Position numbers and translations under genes: made by a program | The notes under the pieces: generated by a model | What the model was told of the DNA's origin: nothing | The model's input: the letters and a program-made list of their open reading frames with translations, nothing else | The model's database searches: none | Shown: piece after piece, positions 1-11,815 of the stretch | Layout: every line of letters begins with the position of its first letter | Position numbering within the stretch: the stretch's first letter is position 1 | DNA from: Arenicola marina | Taxonomy: Eukaryota > Annelida > Polychaeta > Arenicolidae | Direction of reading: 5' to 3' | NCBI GenBank assembly: GCA_964019135.1 | Contig: OZ025253.1 | Coordinates: 36,568,548-36,632,547, forward strand | Length of the DNA: 64,000 nucleotides

Positions 1-191
1 CATACCCCCACCCCCTCCCCACCAATGTTCTGATGGTGCACCCCGTACCATACCCCCACAAAAAGTATGTTTTTGAGACAAGGCAGATCACTTTCAACTG
101 TTATCGGGCGAATCATCTGCCGCGCTACTTTTTATCTTCTGCCGGGTAATGACCGCCGCAGGATACGACGTTCATAGATTTGCATATGTAA

Positions 192-354
192 CAGTTGGCC
201 CAGTTAACCAATATATCGCAGGGCTGCCTTCTGACACGAATCATACAATCAGCTGTAAGCAGGTCTAAGCGAGCTCGCACTTTGTCGATAGTACGATGAA
301 CATGTAAAGAGAGTGAAAAACAAAATGTGGTCTGCAGTAGAATTATGCGGAAAC
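192..354. repeat. Dispersed repeat, copy 1 of 2
   Basis: This 163-bp stretch starting AGTTGGCCCAG and ending TTATGCGGAAAC is found again, same orientation and about 85% alike by eye, at 53470-53631. Shared blocks include GTAAGCAGGTCTAAG, GAGCTCGCACTTTGTCGATA and ATGTAAAGAGAGTGAAAAA. It does not encode a recognisable protein. It is probably part of a larger dispersed element whose ends I cannot place. Confidence 0.75.
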
Positions 355-1034
355 GGACTTTATCAAGGAGCATGCAGTCCCCGGTATGCAGTTACGTCAG
401 CGTCGCACTGGCTGGAGGTAATGGCTGCATGGCACACCATGGCTACTTGAGCCTTTCTTAAAGTTACATATCGAGCTCTTTCCCTCCAAAACTAAAGCGG
501 TCAAAATGCAAACAAGAATCAGCCCTTATATCATTCAAAATTGCTTTTCTATATATTCCACCCATGTCAGACTGCCGAATGCAGTCTAATAGCCTTGCCC
601 GGGATATCAATTACCCACAGGTTTTCTGTATTTGTTTATTCACCATAAAGCACATAAAAGGTGAGCATAAAAAAGCAACAATATACCATGACAGGTATAC
701 ATAAAAGTGGTGTGGCACTATGTGCCACAGTCCGTAACACTTGTGTGTTAAAAGTAATATATTCGCTTTATCGATTTGACTGTTATATAATGAAATGGTT
801 GTATTCTATTATAATAATCTATTATATGATTATATAATTGCTATGTAATCTGTTATATATCTTTGATATATATATTGTCGATGTTTGCATTGGTTTCGGG
901 TACGTAAAAATAAACACGTCAGGTTTTCTTTATTGATTGATGATAGGATGACGACGCTATGATATGAATGAAGCCTGTGGTGACGGTGCTGTTCTAGTAT
1001 TAGTCTATGGGCCCTCCCCTATCAGTAGACACCC
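355..1034. other. Gene-free stretch with AT-rich core
   Basis: I see no gene here. Positions 770-875 are strongly AT-rich with many TATAT/ATTATA words. The right edge grades into the 3' tail of the minus-strand LINE. Confidence 0.5.
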
Positions 1035-1690
1035 GCTAATAGTAGCAGGGTGCCTGGCCGGCATACAGGCTCAATGCACCGCCGGGCTGACAGGGTAAAT
1101 CCCTGTCATGCCAGGGCGGTGCCACGCGGTATGCCGACTGCGGAATCCCCCCTTTCTTGGACAGGTGACCCTGTCCAATCCGGGGGGGAGCCCCCTGACC
1201 TGAGGAGGGCATAAAGGGGGTGGATGGTGGTGCACCTATCTCCACACCTCGGCGGGGCTGATAGCAGCAGGGCGCCTTGCCAGCGCACCCACTGCACTAC
1301 ACCCCTCGGCTGGCAGGGTCAAGTCCTACCATGCACGGGGGGCGCCTCGTGGGCGGCTGACTAGGACGTCAGGTAACGACGTCCTGGGGGAGATAGGGCT
1401 AAAGGTGCGTATCTTATGTAGGGACGTGCTTCCTTAATTATTGGTCTGCTTCCACGCTTCGGCGGGGCTGATGGCAGCAAAGCGTCTTGCCAACCGACCC
1501 ACTGTGCTACGTCTCGCGGCTGGTAGGGTAAATCCCCACCATGCACGAGAGACGCCATGTGGGTGGTTGACTAGACTGCACCATGATCGGGTTGCCCCGA
1601 TGAGAGGGTGCAGCCTTCGGGAAGCAGAATGGGTTTCTAGTTGGTGCACTGAGTTAGTGTGGCCGGTGTTGGCCATCGACCAGGGGTTTC
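1035..1690 (-). repeat. Three ~210-bp modules in the LINE 3' tail, tRNA-like A box
   Basis: Three diverged copies begin at about 1035, 1259 and 1468 with the shared word CT(A/G)AT(A/G)GCAGCA. Each then has a CTTGCCA-type block, a C/G-rich segment and a TACCATGCACG-like block. Copies 2 and 3 are both preceded by GGCGGGGCTG. Read on the minus strand, modules 2 and 3 contain TAG(C/T)(A/G)CAGTGGGT followed by TTGGCAAGACGC or CTGGCAAGGCGC, which resembles an RNA polymerase III A box and tRNA D-arm. I do not see a convincing B box (GGTTCGA). The modules lie just downstream of the ORF2 stop, where a LINE 3' UTR would be. Confidence 0.5.
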
Positions 1691-1711
1691 TGGTCAACAC
1701 CGGCGCCTCGG

Positions 1712-4700
1712 TTAATCGGGGGGTTGGATTGCAATGATTGCTGTTAATTGGAATGTGTTACTTATTGTGCATAGTGAGTTAGTCTGAAGCCAGTTCTTGT
1801 TAAATTTTATTAGGTAATCAGGATACATGCATGCATAATAGAAATCTTGTTTTATACGGGAGGTTAGTTTGTTGTTAAAAATATGATGGGTGGGAACTAC
1901 ACGACCATCTTTTTTAAATTGGCGAGAAAGCCACAGGGAATATTTGAACAGATTATATAAATAATGGATGGTGTTAAGTGGGATTTTACTCTTGTTCTCT
2001 TCTGGTTTTGGGTTGTATTTGAATAGGATGTTATGTAGGCTGAAAGGCTTATTGTCCTGTGTGATATCTTTAAAAAAAGGAGTAAAGTAAATTTCTTGTT
2101 GAAGAAAGTGTTTGCATTTCGTGAAACAGTGCATGGTTGTTTCTAATTGGTCTGGGCAGTAGATGCAACTAGGGTCATCCACTATTTTACAGTTAAATAA
2201 ATATTTATTGGTAGGTAAGATTTGGTGAGCTATTTTGTATTGGAAGTCTGATAATTGTCTATCAAGTGTGTGTTTGTAAATGTTGGCAAATATGGTTTCT
2301 ATATGTAATTGTGTATGGAATGTCCTTTCCCAGTTGTTTATAGAAATTGGTATATCCCGTGTAGCTAAGAAGTTATAGATGTACCTTGTTGTGAATTTGT
2401 CTAAAGTTAAATTGTTGTCTTCTGATAATTGAATGTAAATGTGTGGTATGTTGGCTGGGCCTTGAATCTGTTGTCTTAGTATTTCAATCCACTGGGGGGG
2501 TATAGCACGTTTTATAATATTGTAACAATGTTGGTTATGAGTTGTGTCTGGGAGATCCTTTTCCTCAACTAGTTGTTGGTACATTAGAATCCAATATTGA
2601 TTTGTAAAATCTGCTAAGGTATTTATATTGTGGTTAATATACTCTTTGAAAAAAGATAGTCGAGTTATTATGTTTAATATTAAAATTTAAAAAAATGTTT
2701 TGTTCTAAGACTTCTGTTGCTGTGGTGGGTTCATGACTGGTTTCTACGGGTAGCTGGTTCCATATATGTAAAAGTTCTTTATAAAATATCGGTGTATTAA
2801 TCATGTTTAGCCTGTTTGTGTTGAAATGGTTAGTTAATAGGTTTAGGCCAAATTCCCCATTCCTATAAGCACCTATATAAAAAGCGGCTAAGTTCCTCCA
2901 TTTCCCATTAGCTTGCGTAAGTAAAATTCGGATTGTGTTAACTCGTTGGGCTTTAATTTTAGTAGCTATATTAATTATATTTAATCCTCCTCTAATCATG
3001 TTTTGTTTTAGTATGTTTTTAGCGATGCCATGTTTTTTATTCTTCCAGAAAAAATTTAATATTAAATGTTCTATCTGGTTTTCGGCCCATTTCGGAAGAG
3101 AAATGATGTTGGTAAAGTACCATAGTATTGATGAGGCTAAGCAGTTGATTACTAGTATTCTTCCTAAAAACGTTAGTTCTCTTCCTCCCCAGCTGTTTAA
3201 AATGTTTCTGATCTTCGTGATTTTAGACTCCCAATTAACCTTATCCGTGTTGACGTTGCCGAAATAAATTCCTAAAATGTTAATATAGGTATTAGTCCAG
3301 TTTAAGTTTCCAAATTGTTCTTCGCTGTCTCTATTACTTCCTATCCATAGAGTCTTAGTTTTATCTTGATTAACCTTGGCACCGGATGCCAGCTCATACG
3401 TTTTAATTATTTTAAAAATGGGTTTAATTTCTTTCGGGTGGGATATAAATAAATTGGTGTCATCCATATATTGTGCTATTTTTGAGGGGGCCATTATTGG
3501 GGTTTCTATGCCTAAGATGGTCTTTTCATTTCTAATTGTGTTAGCAAAGGTTTCTGCAGTAATTATATATAATAGAGGGCTTAGGGGACATCCCTCTCTA
3601 GTCCCTCTAAATAGATTAAAAGGCGCACTGACATGTCCGTTGTTAATGATGTGGCTTGATATGTTGGTATATAAAATTTTAACCCAATTTATGAAATTAT
3701 CCCCGAATTTAAATTGCTTCAAAGTGGCTAAAAGAAAGTCCCAATTTACTCTGTCGAAAGCTTTCACTTGATCTAAATTAATGATCCCTCCCGGAATGTT
3801 TTCCCTCTTGGCATAATCTATCAAATCTCTTATAAAATGCGTCGTTTGACTGATATTTCTTCCCCTGACTGAACATGTTTGATCTTCGTGGATAAAATCA
3901 GGTAGTGCTTCAGCTAATCTATTAGTTGAGGCTTTGGTGATAATTTTATAGTCCGTGTTTAGGAGAGAAATCGGTCTGTAGTTTTTTAAATCTGTTCTAT
4001 CTCCCTTTTTAAATATTAATGTAATAATTCCCTGCCTTTGTGTGTATGTGAGTTCTCCTGTATCTTGTATGTATTCGATTATTTCTAGAAGGTCATATTT
4101 AAGTAAATTCCTAAATGTTTTATAAAATTCGGACGGGAGCCCATCTGTACCTGGGGATTTATTTGTTTTCATTTGTGTTATTGTTTTATCTAGTTCATTA
4201 ATGGTAAAAGGTCTGTCGCAGGAAGTTTTATGTTGAGCATCTACATGTCTTTTGGTATTCCTAAATAGGACATCTTGTGCCTTTTTAATTGATTCTTCAC
4301 TGGTGTATAAGTTTTTATAGAAAGCTACTTCTATATTTAGGATGTCTTTTTTGTTAGTGGCAATTTCCCCATTTTTTAGTTTAAGGCCATGGATTTGTTT
4401 ATTATTATAGTTTTTATTTTCCTGTTTGAAAAAGAATTTTGTGCATCTTTTCCCCTGCTCTCTATTCCTGACTCTTGATCTAATTATTATTCCCATAGAT
4501 TTCTTATTCTGTAGTTGTGTTAAATCCTCTTTAATTTTATCTAAGAGTTCATTATCAGGTTTCACCTGTTTTATTTCCCTGTCATATTGTTCTTTTAGGT
4601 CATTTTCATACAGGTTATCTTTATTACGTTTTATAGTAGCATATTTTTTAGTGAACCATTTAATTTTAGTTTTCTGTAGATCCCACCATTTTCCTATGTT

Positions 4701-5561
4701 ATCATGAAGGGTTTTTTGTTCCTGCCAGTTATTCCAAAATTTGGTAAAGGATTCCCTATAGTTTATGTCATCTAAAAGAGAAACGTTAAATTTCCAAAAA
4801 CCTTGACCTTTTATATCCCCGTTAATAAGAAACACTTGAATCGAGCATAATGTGTGGTCTGTGTTTGTATGCGAGTAAAAATTAAAGTGTTGTATCAATG
4901 ATGTGAGTACTGTGGTTGTGTAGATGCGATCTATGCGTGTTTTTGTTTGGTAACTGTTGCTATAATGAGTGTATTGTTTTGTTGTTGGGTGTAAGTGTCT
5001 GTATGGGTCATGTATGTCATTTGTGGATTGTAGTTGTCTTAACTGTTCTCTCCCTGTTAAACAACCCTGCGAGTCGCTAGGACCTTCCTTGTCTAGATGA
5101 TAATCCTCAATGCAGTTAAAATCACCAGCCAAAATGATATGTGTATTTTCATCATGTGTCATGATGTATTCCTGTAGTGTGCTGAGGAAAGCGACCCTAT
5201 CTTTTGGAATGTTGGGAGCATATATGTTGATAAAATTGAAGGAGTGTGTCTGTAGTGTAAAGAGGGTACTAATGATTCTGCCTTGTGAGTCCTTTTTGTT
5301 TCGTACAATTGTGATTTGTTTGTAGAGTGCGGGTGATATGTATGTAACACACCCTGTTTTCCTGTCCGTGGTCCCGTTATTGTGAATTATGTGTCCAGGT
5401 ATGTCTTTAAGTAGTGTGGTTGTCTCAATCTCTGTGGAGAAGTGAGTTTCCTGAAGTGCTGTGATGTCTATCTTTTGTTCTTGTAATAAAGTGAAAATGT
5501 TTACGCGTTTGATGTTGTTGTCTACCAGTCCGTTTGTATTTAAAGACGCGAAGGTGTACAT
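1712..5561 (-). pseudogene. LINE ORF2: APE endonuclease + reverse transcriptase, one frameshift
   Basis: ORF2 nicks target DNA and reverse-transcribes the element RNA at the nick. The first 975 codons (5561-2634) hold an APE-type endonuclease: LQETHF near residue 37, AGDFNC near 145, RIDRIY near 209 and TDH near 234. The reverse transcriptase follows: DQVKAFD near 597, GTREGCPLSP near 653 and the catalytic YMDD at 698-701. The frame then ends in a TAA after a run of six T (plus strand A6 at 2649-2654). Removing one T in thought continues the frame into a second ORF (2584-1712) with a C-X2-C-X8-H-X4-C motif, as in L1-type C-termini. The total of about 1,280 codons equals a full-length ORF2. 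The break could be real decay or a sequencing error. L1/Tx1 placement is from memory of motif style. Confidence 0.88.
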
Positions 5562-5562
5562 G

Positions 5563-6042
5563 TTAGTGTGTTAGTAATCTGACGGGAATGTTAGCAGGTA
5601 GGGTCTTACCGGTGTACTCACCACAGGCTGTTTGTTGCCAGATGGCTGGAATGGTTATATGGTAAAATGGCGATTCGGGATGAAATGTATGGTATGAATA
5701 GTGATAAGCATAGTAATGGATATAATGATAATAATGGTAGCGATTGCTAATCGAAAGTAACAATACGTTAGAGTTACTTATTTTAACAGTTCTGATAGTA
5801 AAAAGGATAGGGTTAGGTGAACATAAATTAGACATATCATCAACATTAATCAAAACCCGTGTGAGTTTTCTAAACGTACACCATGTGAGGGATACTTCGT
5901 AATGGAAACCATGATTGACGTGTTGTATTATGATGAGGTCAAAACAGGAAGTGGTAGACAAAGGGTAATGTAATTCGTCGCGGTTGATATGAAGACGTTG
6001 ATAATAATAATTCATATAATAACTAAAGAAAATTAAATCCAT
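5563..6042 (-). other. 159-codon open frame in the ORF1-ORF2 spacer
   Basis: This frame fills most of the spacer between ORF1 and ORF2. Its TAA stop is separated by one base from the ORF2 ATG (TAACATG). The predicted product is rich in Tyr, His and Ser and has no motif I recognise. The close stop-start spacing could suit termination-reinitiation, as proposed for some LINEs, but chance is a fair alternative because the spacer is AT-rich with few stops. Confidence 0.25.
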
Positions 6043-6192
6043 AATTGGGGCAATGAAGAGTCTTAAGGTATAACCTGATCAATTCAATCGACACTTAATT
6101 TAAGGTTTCACCCTGCTTTTGGCCGGGGAGCTTTGACTGTGTCTTGATCTGCGACGTGGGGTGAGGGGAATGGGAGGGGAGGGGGGGGGGCA

Positions 6193-7687
6193 TCAGCTGT
6201 TTGTCATTCTCACTCGGTAGGGGGGGAGGGCAAGATGAAGTTCTAAAAGATCGAACGTGGGCCGTGGGAGGGGGGGTGGAGGGGAGGGGAGGGGGGAGGG
6301 AGTCGGGGAAGAGGGTGGTGGGGGGTCGGTGATGTCTGAGTCGGAGTCCGATTTGGTAATGTCTGAAGACATACTGACGTGAGGGGGGGTGGGTGGAACA
6401 GTCACTCTCTTCTTCCCCCTTGGGGTACGTGAGCGACCCCGTGTTGACCGGGGTGACATGCTATTATTGCTGTCCGGTGACGAGCTCTGTGTTCTCCCTC
6501 GCTTACCGCTTAACACATCCTCTCCCCGAGTCGCCTTCTCGCGGTGAGCAGTACGGGCCTCAGACGTTCGGGGCGCTGTCTCGGCGGGCTGGGCATGGGA
6601 GGGGGCGTCGGAGCGGTGAGTGAGAACATCAGCGAAGGTGGGGACGGAGGTCGGCTGTGTGTCGACCGGTGAGTCCTCGTCCACCACCGCCACCACGACC
6701 TCATCGAGGTCAGCTGACGGCAGCGGGGCGGCGGGGTGCTCGGCAGCTGTGTGAGTTTTCTCCTGGGTCTGGGCGGCGGTCTGGTGGCTCTCCTGGGTCT
6801 CAGTGGCGGGCTGATGGGTTTCCTGTCGGGCAGAAAGGGGGGGCTGGGGGGCGGCCGGTCGGTTGCCAGGTGTAACGCCCTCTCTCTGTACGGGCAGGAG
6901 GGATTGGATGGCCGGCCGGCCGTGAGCCCGGTCGCCCTCCTCCTGCGCGGCTAGGGGGGGCTGGATGGTCGTGTTGGTCGGTGGGCTGTTGGCCTCAACA
7001 GGGGTTCCTGACGGGGGGATATACTCAACGGGGGGTCCCCGCTGGGCCACCGGCTCGCTATGCTGGCTCGGATGTGAGGTAGAGGCGGGGGGGGAAGTCC
7101 ACATCGTAGGCTTCCTGAGCTCGCCTGATCCTCTCGCCTTGCCAGGCCAAGCAGTTTGCCCTCGCATGGCCCTCCTCCCCACACTTAAAACAAATGAGGG
7201 GTTGCCCTTTGTGGCGAATCGTGACTGTATGGCGCTGCCCTCCGTCAGTGGTATAGACGAGGCGACTGGGGACGGCTTGTTCCAGCTTCATGCGGGCCGC
7301 CCTGTCCCCATTTCGCATGCGGAGCCCCTCAAAGGTCCGCCATACAGGGCCTCGCAGCACCTTGCCATAGTTTTCTAGCCAGTCTATTACTTCAGAGTTG
7401 GGGATGGAGGGGGGAAGGCCTCGAACTGATACCCATGCAATACCTTCTCCGTCCTCTTGCACTGAGTAGTGCTCCCCTTCATAATTGAAGCCTTCGACTA
7501 GAAATGTGTCTTTTATGCCTCGCGAAGCAGAGTACAGTTGGTAACTACTGCGGGAGGTAGAAATAAGTGCGTCTATTTTCCGGGGGTAAGCGAATTCAAG
7601 GTACGCAGCTAACTCTCGGGCATTAATACTGGAGTCTACATATATGGTGCCGGCATTACTCGCCTCCATGGTGGCCACGGGCGGCAT
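6193..7687 (-). pseudogene. LINE ORF1: gag-like nucleic-acid-binding protein, one frameshift
   Basis: The 209-codon upstream part (7687-7058) has an RRM-like core (WVSVRGLPPS near residue 85) and a CCHC zinc knuckle CFKCGEEGHARANC at about residues 166-179, typical of LINE ORF1 proteins that coat the element RNA. The frame then changes at a run of eight G on the plus strand (7087-7094). The downstream frame continues from there to a stop at 6193. It encodes a Pro/Ser/Thr/Gln-rich tail with an acidic Asp-Ser stretch and an Arg-Ser-rich stretch. Together they would make roughly 500 residues. The start ATG at 7687 is followed six codons later by a second ATG. The low-complexity tail is extremely C-rich on the coding strand, unlike ORF2. 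Confidence 0.75.
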
Positions 7688-9462
7688 GCGCCGCGTGGTG
7701 AGTTGTCCTCGCAGACCTTTTCAGGTGTCGAACAGCAAACACAAAAATACACAAAGAAAAAGTAATCCGGAGGCGTGTAAATTGCCTAAGTATCCGATCA
7801 GTGGGTTGTCAACTTCTCAGCAAGTTTTCATTTTAGTGGAAAACGATATCAGTTTGTATGCTTCGCAATGCTTTGTTATACGTAGCAGTGCCGCGACAGA
7901 GTTCTGTGGTGTCCCTGGATAGATACGTTATCCATATCACAGCCGAAACGGCGATATTTATTAGGTTTCTGAATTTATAGGGTGAAACGATCGAGTTTTC
8001 TGCAAATTGTGATATAGATGTTGCCTGGACTGAGATTTTGGCGGGAAAAGCTCGACAAGCAGCTTTATTTGTAAAGGAAAACTACCTGTGGAATACATGA
8101 TAATATGTCATTTAGGTAAAACCTAATAGGCCGAGCAAAACTATTTGCGCATCGAAAAAACGTGTTGCAGATTTCTAGTACAGCTCATCTATAAACATGT
8201 AATCGTTTAATATATATCCATTTACAATGCATAACTCAACAAGATTGCTACCAAGACAGAAATCTGTAATTGAGTTGGATATATACATAAATTGCATGTC
8301 AAAGCAATCGAAAATGTAAGCCGGTATGTTAAATTCAAATAACAACAGTAGTACAGAGGGAAACAAACGAATGTAACTTTCCTTTGGGGTAACGCTTTTG
8401 TCACCCATCGACGCCTTGCGGGTGCAGGTTTGACCCCCCCCCCCTTTGGACATCACCCCACCCCAATGGCACCCTTCTTGTTCACCACCCCCCCATCCGC
8501 TCCTCGTTCAACGCCCAACTGCCGATATTACTGCCCCCCCCCCGTCAACCCGACCCCCTCATACTCCCACCCAACCATGACAGTGAACGGTATTTCACAG
8601 TCACGGAGTGACGTCATAGATGTGTCATCGCGGGATAACTGCAAGGACAGCCGTTTCATAATTATCTTTTAAAATTAGTCACCGCGTTCACCGCGTCCCA
8701 CCCCTATTTGGCATGTAGCCCCTCCTTGCCACCAGCTATGGGTGAGCGATGTACTCCCGCCCCCGTCCCCTCCTCCGCCCGCACCCCATGCAAAATTACA
8801 TCAACGCATTAACTTTGAGAGGGTACCCAGACCAGTGGAATCACCGAAGCATGTCGCGAAGAAAAGATAGTAGTAATCACCGCTGAACGTGTTGAGACTT
8901 GTTTCTGACAGAAGTTCAACTTTTGTCAGTATACTGGTATGTCTGGTTTGTAAATTTGTGTTTGCATTTTTGTCAGCAGGTTCTATGGCGAACGGCAATA
9001 GTTATGGTTGTCAGACTTAACCTATTGACAGATACATGAAATATCTCGGCTAAGTTCGTTATTGACATATGTAGGATAAGGTCACGAATTTTAAGAACGC
9101 GTCTATCACCGTTTATATATGATTTAAAGACCTTTGCAAAGTTTTAAAATGTGCTACAATTTGAAGTGCATCTTTCAGCTATTGACCACTTTTTGACGCG
9201 TCGTACTCGTTTTCGAGCTACATGACTTTTTATGTTTTCTGAAAAAGACAAAAGAAGAACTTGAACCGTTTTTCTCCGGTTTGACCAATTTAAGTCGAAT
9301 GTATCGCTCTAGTGTTTCGGGAACTCATAGAAATATAAATGTGAATAGCCTCTGTGAAGTCTGAGATTTTTCCGATACGTCATATGACGTCACGAAGACA
9401 TGACTTTCGGTACATTGAAAAAATGAAAAAAAATCGGATACAAATGATAAAATCATATAAAT
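7688..9462. other. LINE 5' side and gene-free sequence
   Basis: Positions 7688 to about 8160 lie upstream of ORF1 on the minus strand and may be the LINE 5' UTR. From 8430 to 8800 there are several C-runs and C-rich blocks. No frame longer than about 90 codons is open and none resembles a known protein. Confidence 0.4.
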
Positions 9463-9750
9463 ACTATGTTCCTATCTTACTTCCGGTTCCAGGTGTGACG
9501 GCAATTGTCCATGGGGCTTCCAATGTTAAATCCCTTAACCTCTCATCCTAGAAAAAATATCTTCTCGCGTATTTCCCCAGTGCCTTCGTCAAACACTAAG
9601 AGGAATACTATGTTCCTATCTTACTTCCGGTTCCAGGTGTGACGGGCAATTATCTATGGGGCTTAAAATGTCAAATCACTTAATCTCTCATCCTAGAGAA
9701 AATATCTTCTCGCGTATGTCACAAGTGCCTTCGTCAAACACTAAGATGAT
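9463..9750. repeat. 144-bp tandem duplication
   Basis: The segment starting ACTATGTTCCTATCTTACTT at 9463 is repeated from 9607. Both copies share TTCCGGTTCCAGGTGTGACG, TCTCATCCTAGA, ATCTTCTCGCGTAT and GTGCCTTCGTCAAACACTAA. The copies differ at about one base in ten. A shorter relative (TTCCAATCTTATTTCCGGTT) occurs at 11142-11178, so this belongs to a dispersed family. Confidence 0.85.
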
Positions 9751-11640
9751 TTTTCCTTTGTTTAAACATAGTACTCGGCAGCAACGGTGTCTATGATATG
9801 TAATACGAGCAAGAAATGACGTCACAGGAATTTTTCGAAATTTGCCCAATGGTGAAATATATCGATTTTTGGTCCTAGCAGTGGCTCTCCAGGGCGTCCT
9901 ATTCAAGTCATCACTGTATGCTTGCAGTTATAGATAGACCGGACTGAGATGAGCCACCAATGGTACACATGGTGACATAACCTAATAACTTTTCGGTAGA
10001 TAGTCGAAAACGTTTAACTTTGGACCCAAAGGGGAAAATCCAACTTTATTCAATTTGACATGCTATAGGTTGAGCGATTTCCCTTTGCTTCACAATGGTT
10101 AGAGATGTTGACGACTGCAAGAGATTAGGGCACGCACACGGCAAAATGCATTATGTCTTCATGGCAACGGAATATTTGCCCAATGATAAAGTATGATAAA
10201 GCATACAGATTATGTCCACATTTGAAAAATTGTCAACAATCTGAAAACCAAGCTGGAGATGAGAGCTATGCGTCTTTTGACAGGGAATATACATCTCCGG
10301 ATAACTGGTGACATAAAACATACTTGCTGTTTTCCTTTCCCACCGCATTGTCCTTTGTACATCTGCTGGTATTTTATTTATCCCTAATGATAAAGTATAA
10401 CATTTTTTTGTAATTACGTCAAGCCATATCTGAAGGGCTGATGAATCTACTGCCGTGGTGGTCAAGGTTTTGTGTTGCGGAGAATAAGGTCTGCGTCTTA
10501 TTATTTGAACGTTATGGTACGTCATATTATGACGTCACAATGTCGTGATGACGTCACAGTAACACAAAGGTCATTACTCGACTATTATACTTCATATCGA
10601 CGTTTGGTTCATTTGACGTTACACATTATATCAAGGGACAACTGCAGCCGAGCGTAACGTTTTTTGCGGTACCGAAACGTAGGCGTCAAAAATGAAGTCC
10701 AAGTTTACGTTACCCGACGAAATTGTGAACTCGTTTCCTTTTCACCTATTTAGCCGCTAGATAATGTCACTATAAGTTCATAAGGAGGTAACATGAACAG
10801 TTAGAAGCCAATTTGTTTCATTTGGCAAGCGTCAGTGACGTCATGTGTGCCAAATGGCATCAATGTGACAGTAAATGTCGACGTCAACCTCGCGTCAAGT
10901 GGCGTTTTGGAATTTGAAGGACCATAAGTCGGTCAATATTTGATCTAGGGAGCGCAGATTTGGCAAGAAGCGAGAGGCAAGTGTACACTTGTCCATGGCA
11001 AATCGTAATATAATTGCTCTAGTGTGCTTAGTTTGGCCGCTAGAGAGCTTGCAGAGGTGCACCCCCCTTGCCGAGGCTCCCATTATGAGTTCCAAATTCA
11101 TCCAGAGTTGCGGAATGGCTATCTAAATAATAACAACAATACGTTCCAATCTTATTTCCGGTTTCAGGCATGACGGTAGTAAAAGCACGGTTTTACCTAA
11201 AAATATGTTATTATCGGTTTATACAGTGTGCACGTGGTTCAAAATAGTCCATGCAGCGCTCAATTTACCCTTCATGAAAGTCCGAAATGTGTACATTGCC
11301 CGTTGAAGGAGTTATTCCGCGCATACATGGCACCACAGACGTGGGCGTCAAAGATGCTGTCACTTCTGTCACTAACAGCCAACGGCTGTCTTGTCTCTTT
11401 TTTCATTCTTTTTTTTTTTGGGGGGGGGGGGAGCTTGAAGTTGAGGGGGGATGGGGTGGCGTGGATGTCATCGGGGTGTGCGACGTTCACCCCACCTGGC
11501 TGTTTATCGGATTACGAGATGGGGGTGAGCGGACGATAATGTCAAGACCACATTGAATTCAGTTACCCGTTTTCGATTGAGAACAGGAGGTCGGGTGTTT
11601 ATGAGTTCTCTCTGTGTAGTTGTTATTGTTAAATGTGTGG
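9751..11640. other. Gene-free stretch with scattered TGACGTCA palindromes
   Basis: No gene is recognisable. The 8-bp palindrome TGACGTCA occurs repeatedly at about 9376, 9818, 10528, 10549 and 10835, twice within 25 bp near 10530-10555. Positions 11406-11431 are a T-run followed by a G-run. The sequence looks like decayed dispersed repeat. Confidence 0.45.
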
Positions 11641-11815
11641 CTTTAATAGAAAGTGACTTGTGGGGTTCGTTTTATTATTATTATTACTATTATTCTGACA
11701 GTTAGTCTAAACATTACGATATAATGGCGTTTCGAAGGGATTGAGTGTTGAGAACCCCACCACTGGTTCGTTTTCTAATTGGCTAGGGGAACAGATTGTG
11801 AGAGCCGCAGCCGCT

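Larger units (their letters stand above)
1035..7687 (-). mobile_element. Two-ORF non-LTR retrotransposon (L1/Tx1-type LINE)
   Basis: On the minus strand an ORF1 with a CCHC zinc knuckle (7687 to 6193) is followed by a 630-bp spacer, then an ORF2 with APE endonuclease, reverse transcriptase and C-terminal zinc-knuckle domains (5561 to 1712), then a modular 3' tail. This order and the ORF2 length of about 1,280 codons fit the L1/Tx1 group. Each ORF contains one frameshift, both in homopolymers. The exact 5' end (right), 3' end and target-site duplication were not found. The G/C-rich tail and A/T-rich ORF2 differ strongly in composition. Confidence 0.85.

Noticed and set aside
2935..3771. Plus-strand frames of 110 and 131 codons within the LINE
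   Set aside because: They are antisense to the reverse-transcriptase domain.
6393..7378. Plus-strand frames of 72-137 codons over the LINE ORF1
   Set aside because: They are antisense to the Pro/Ser-rich ORF1 tail, open because of extreme base composition.
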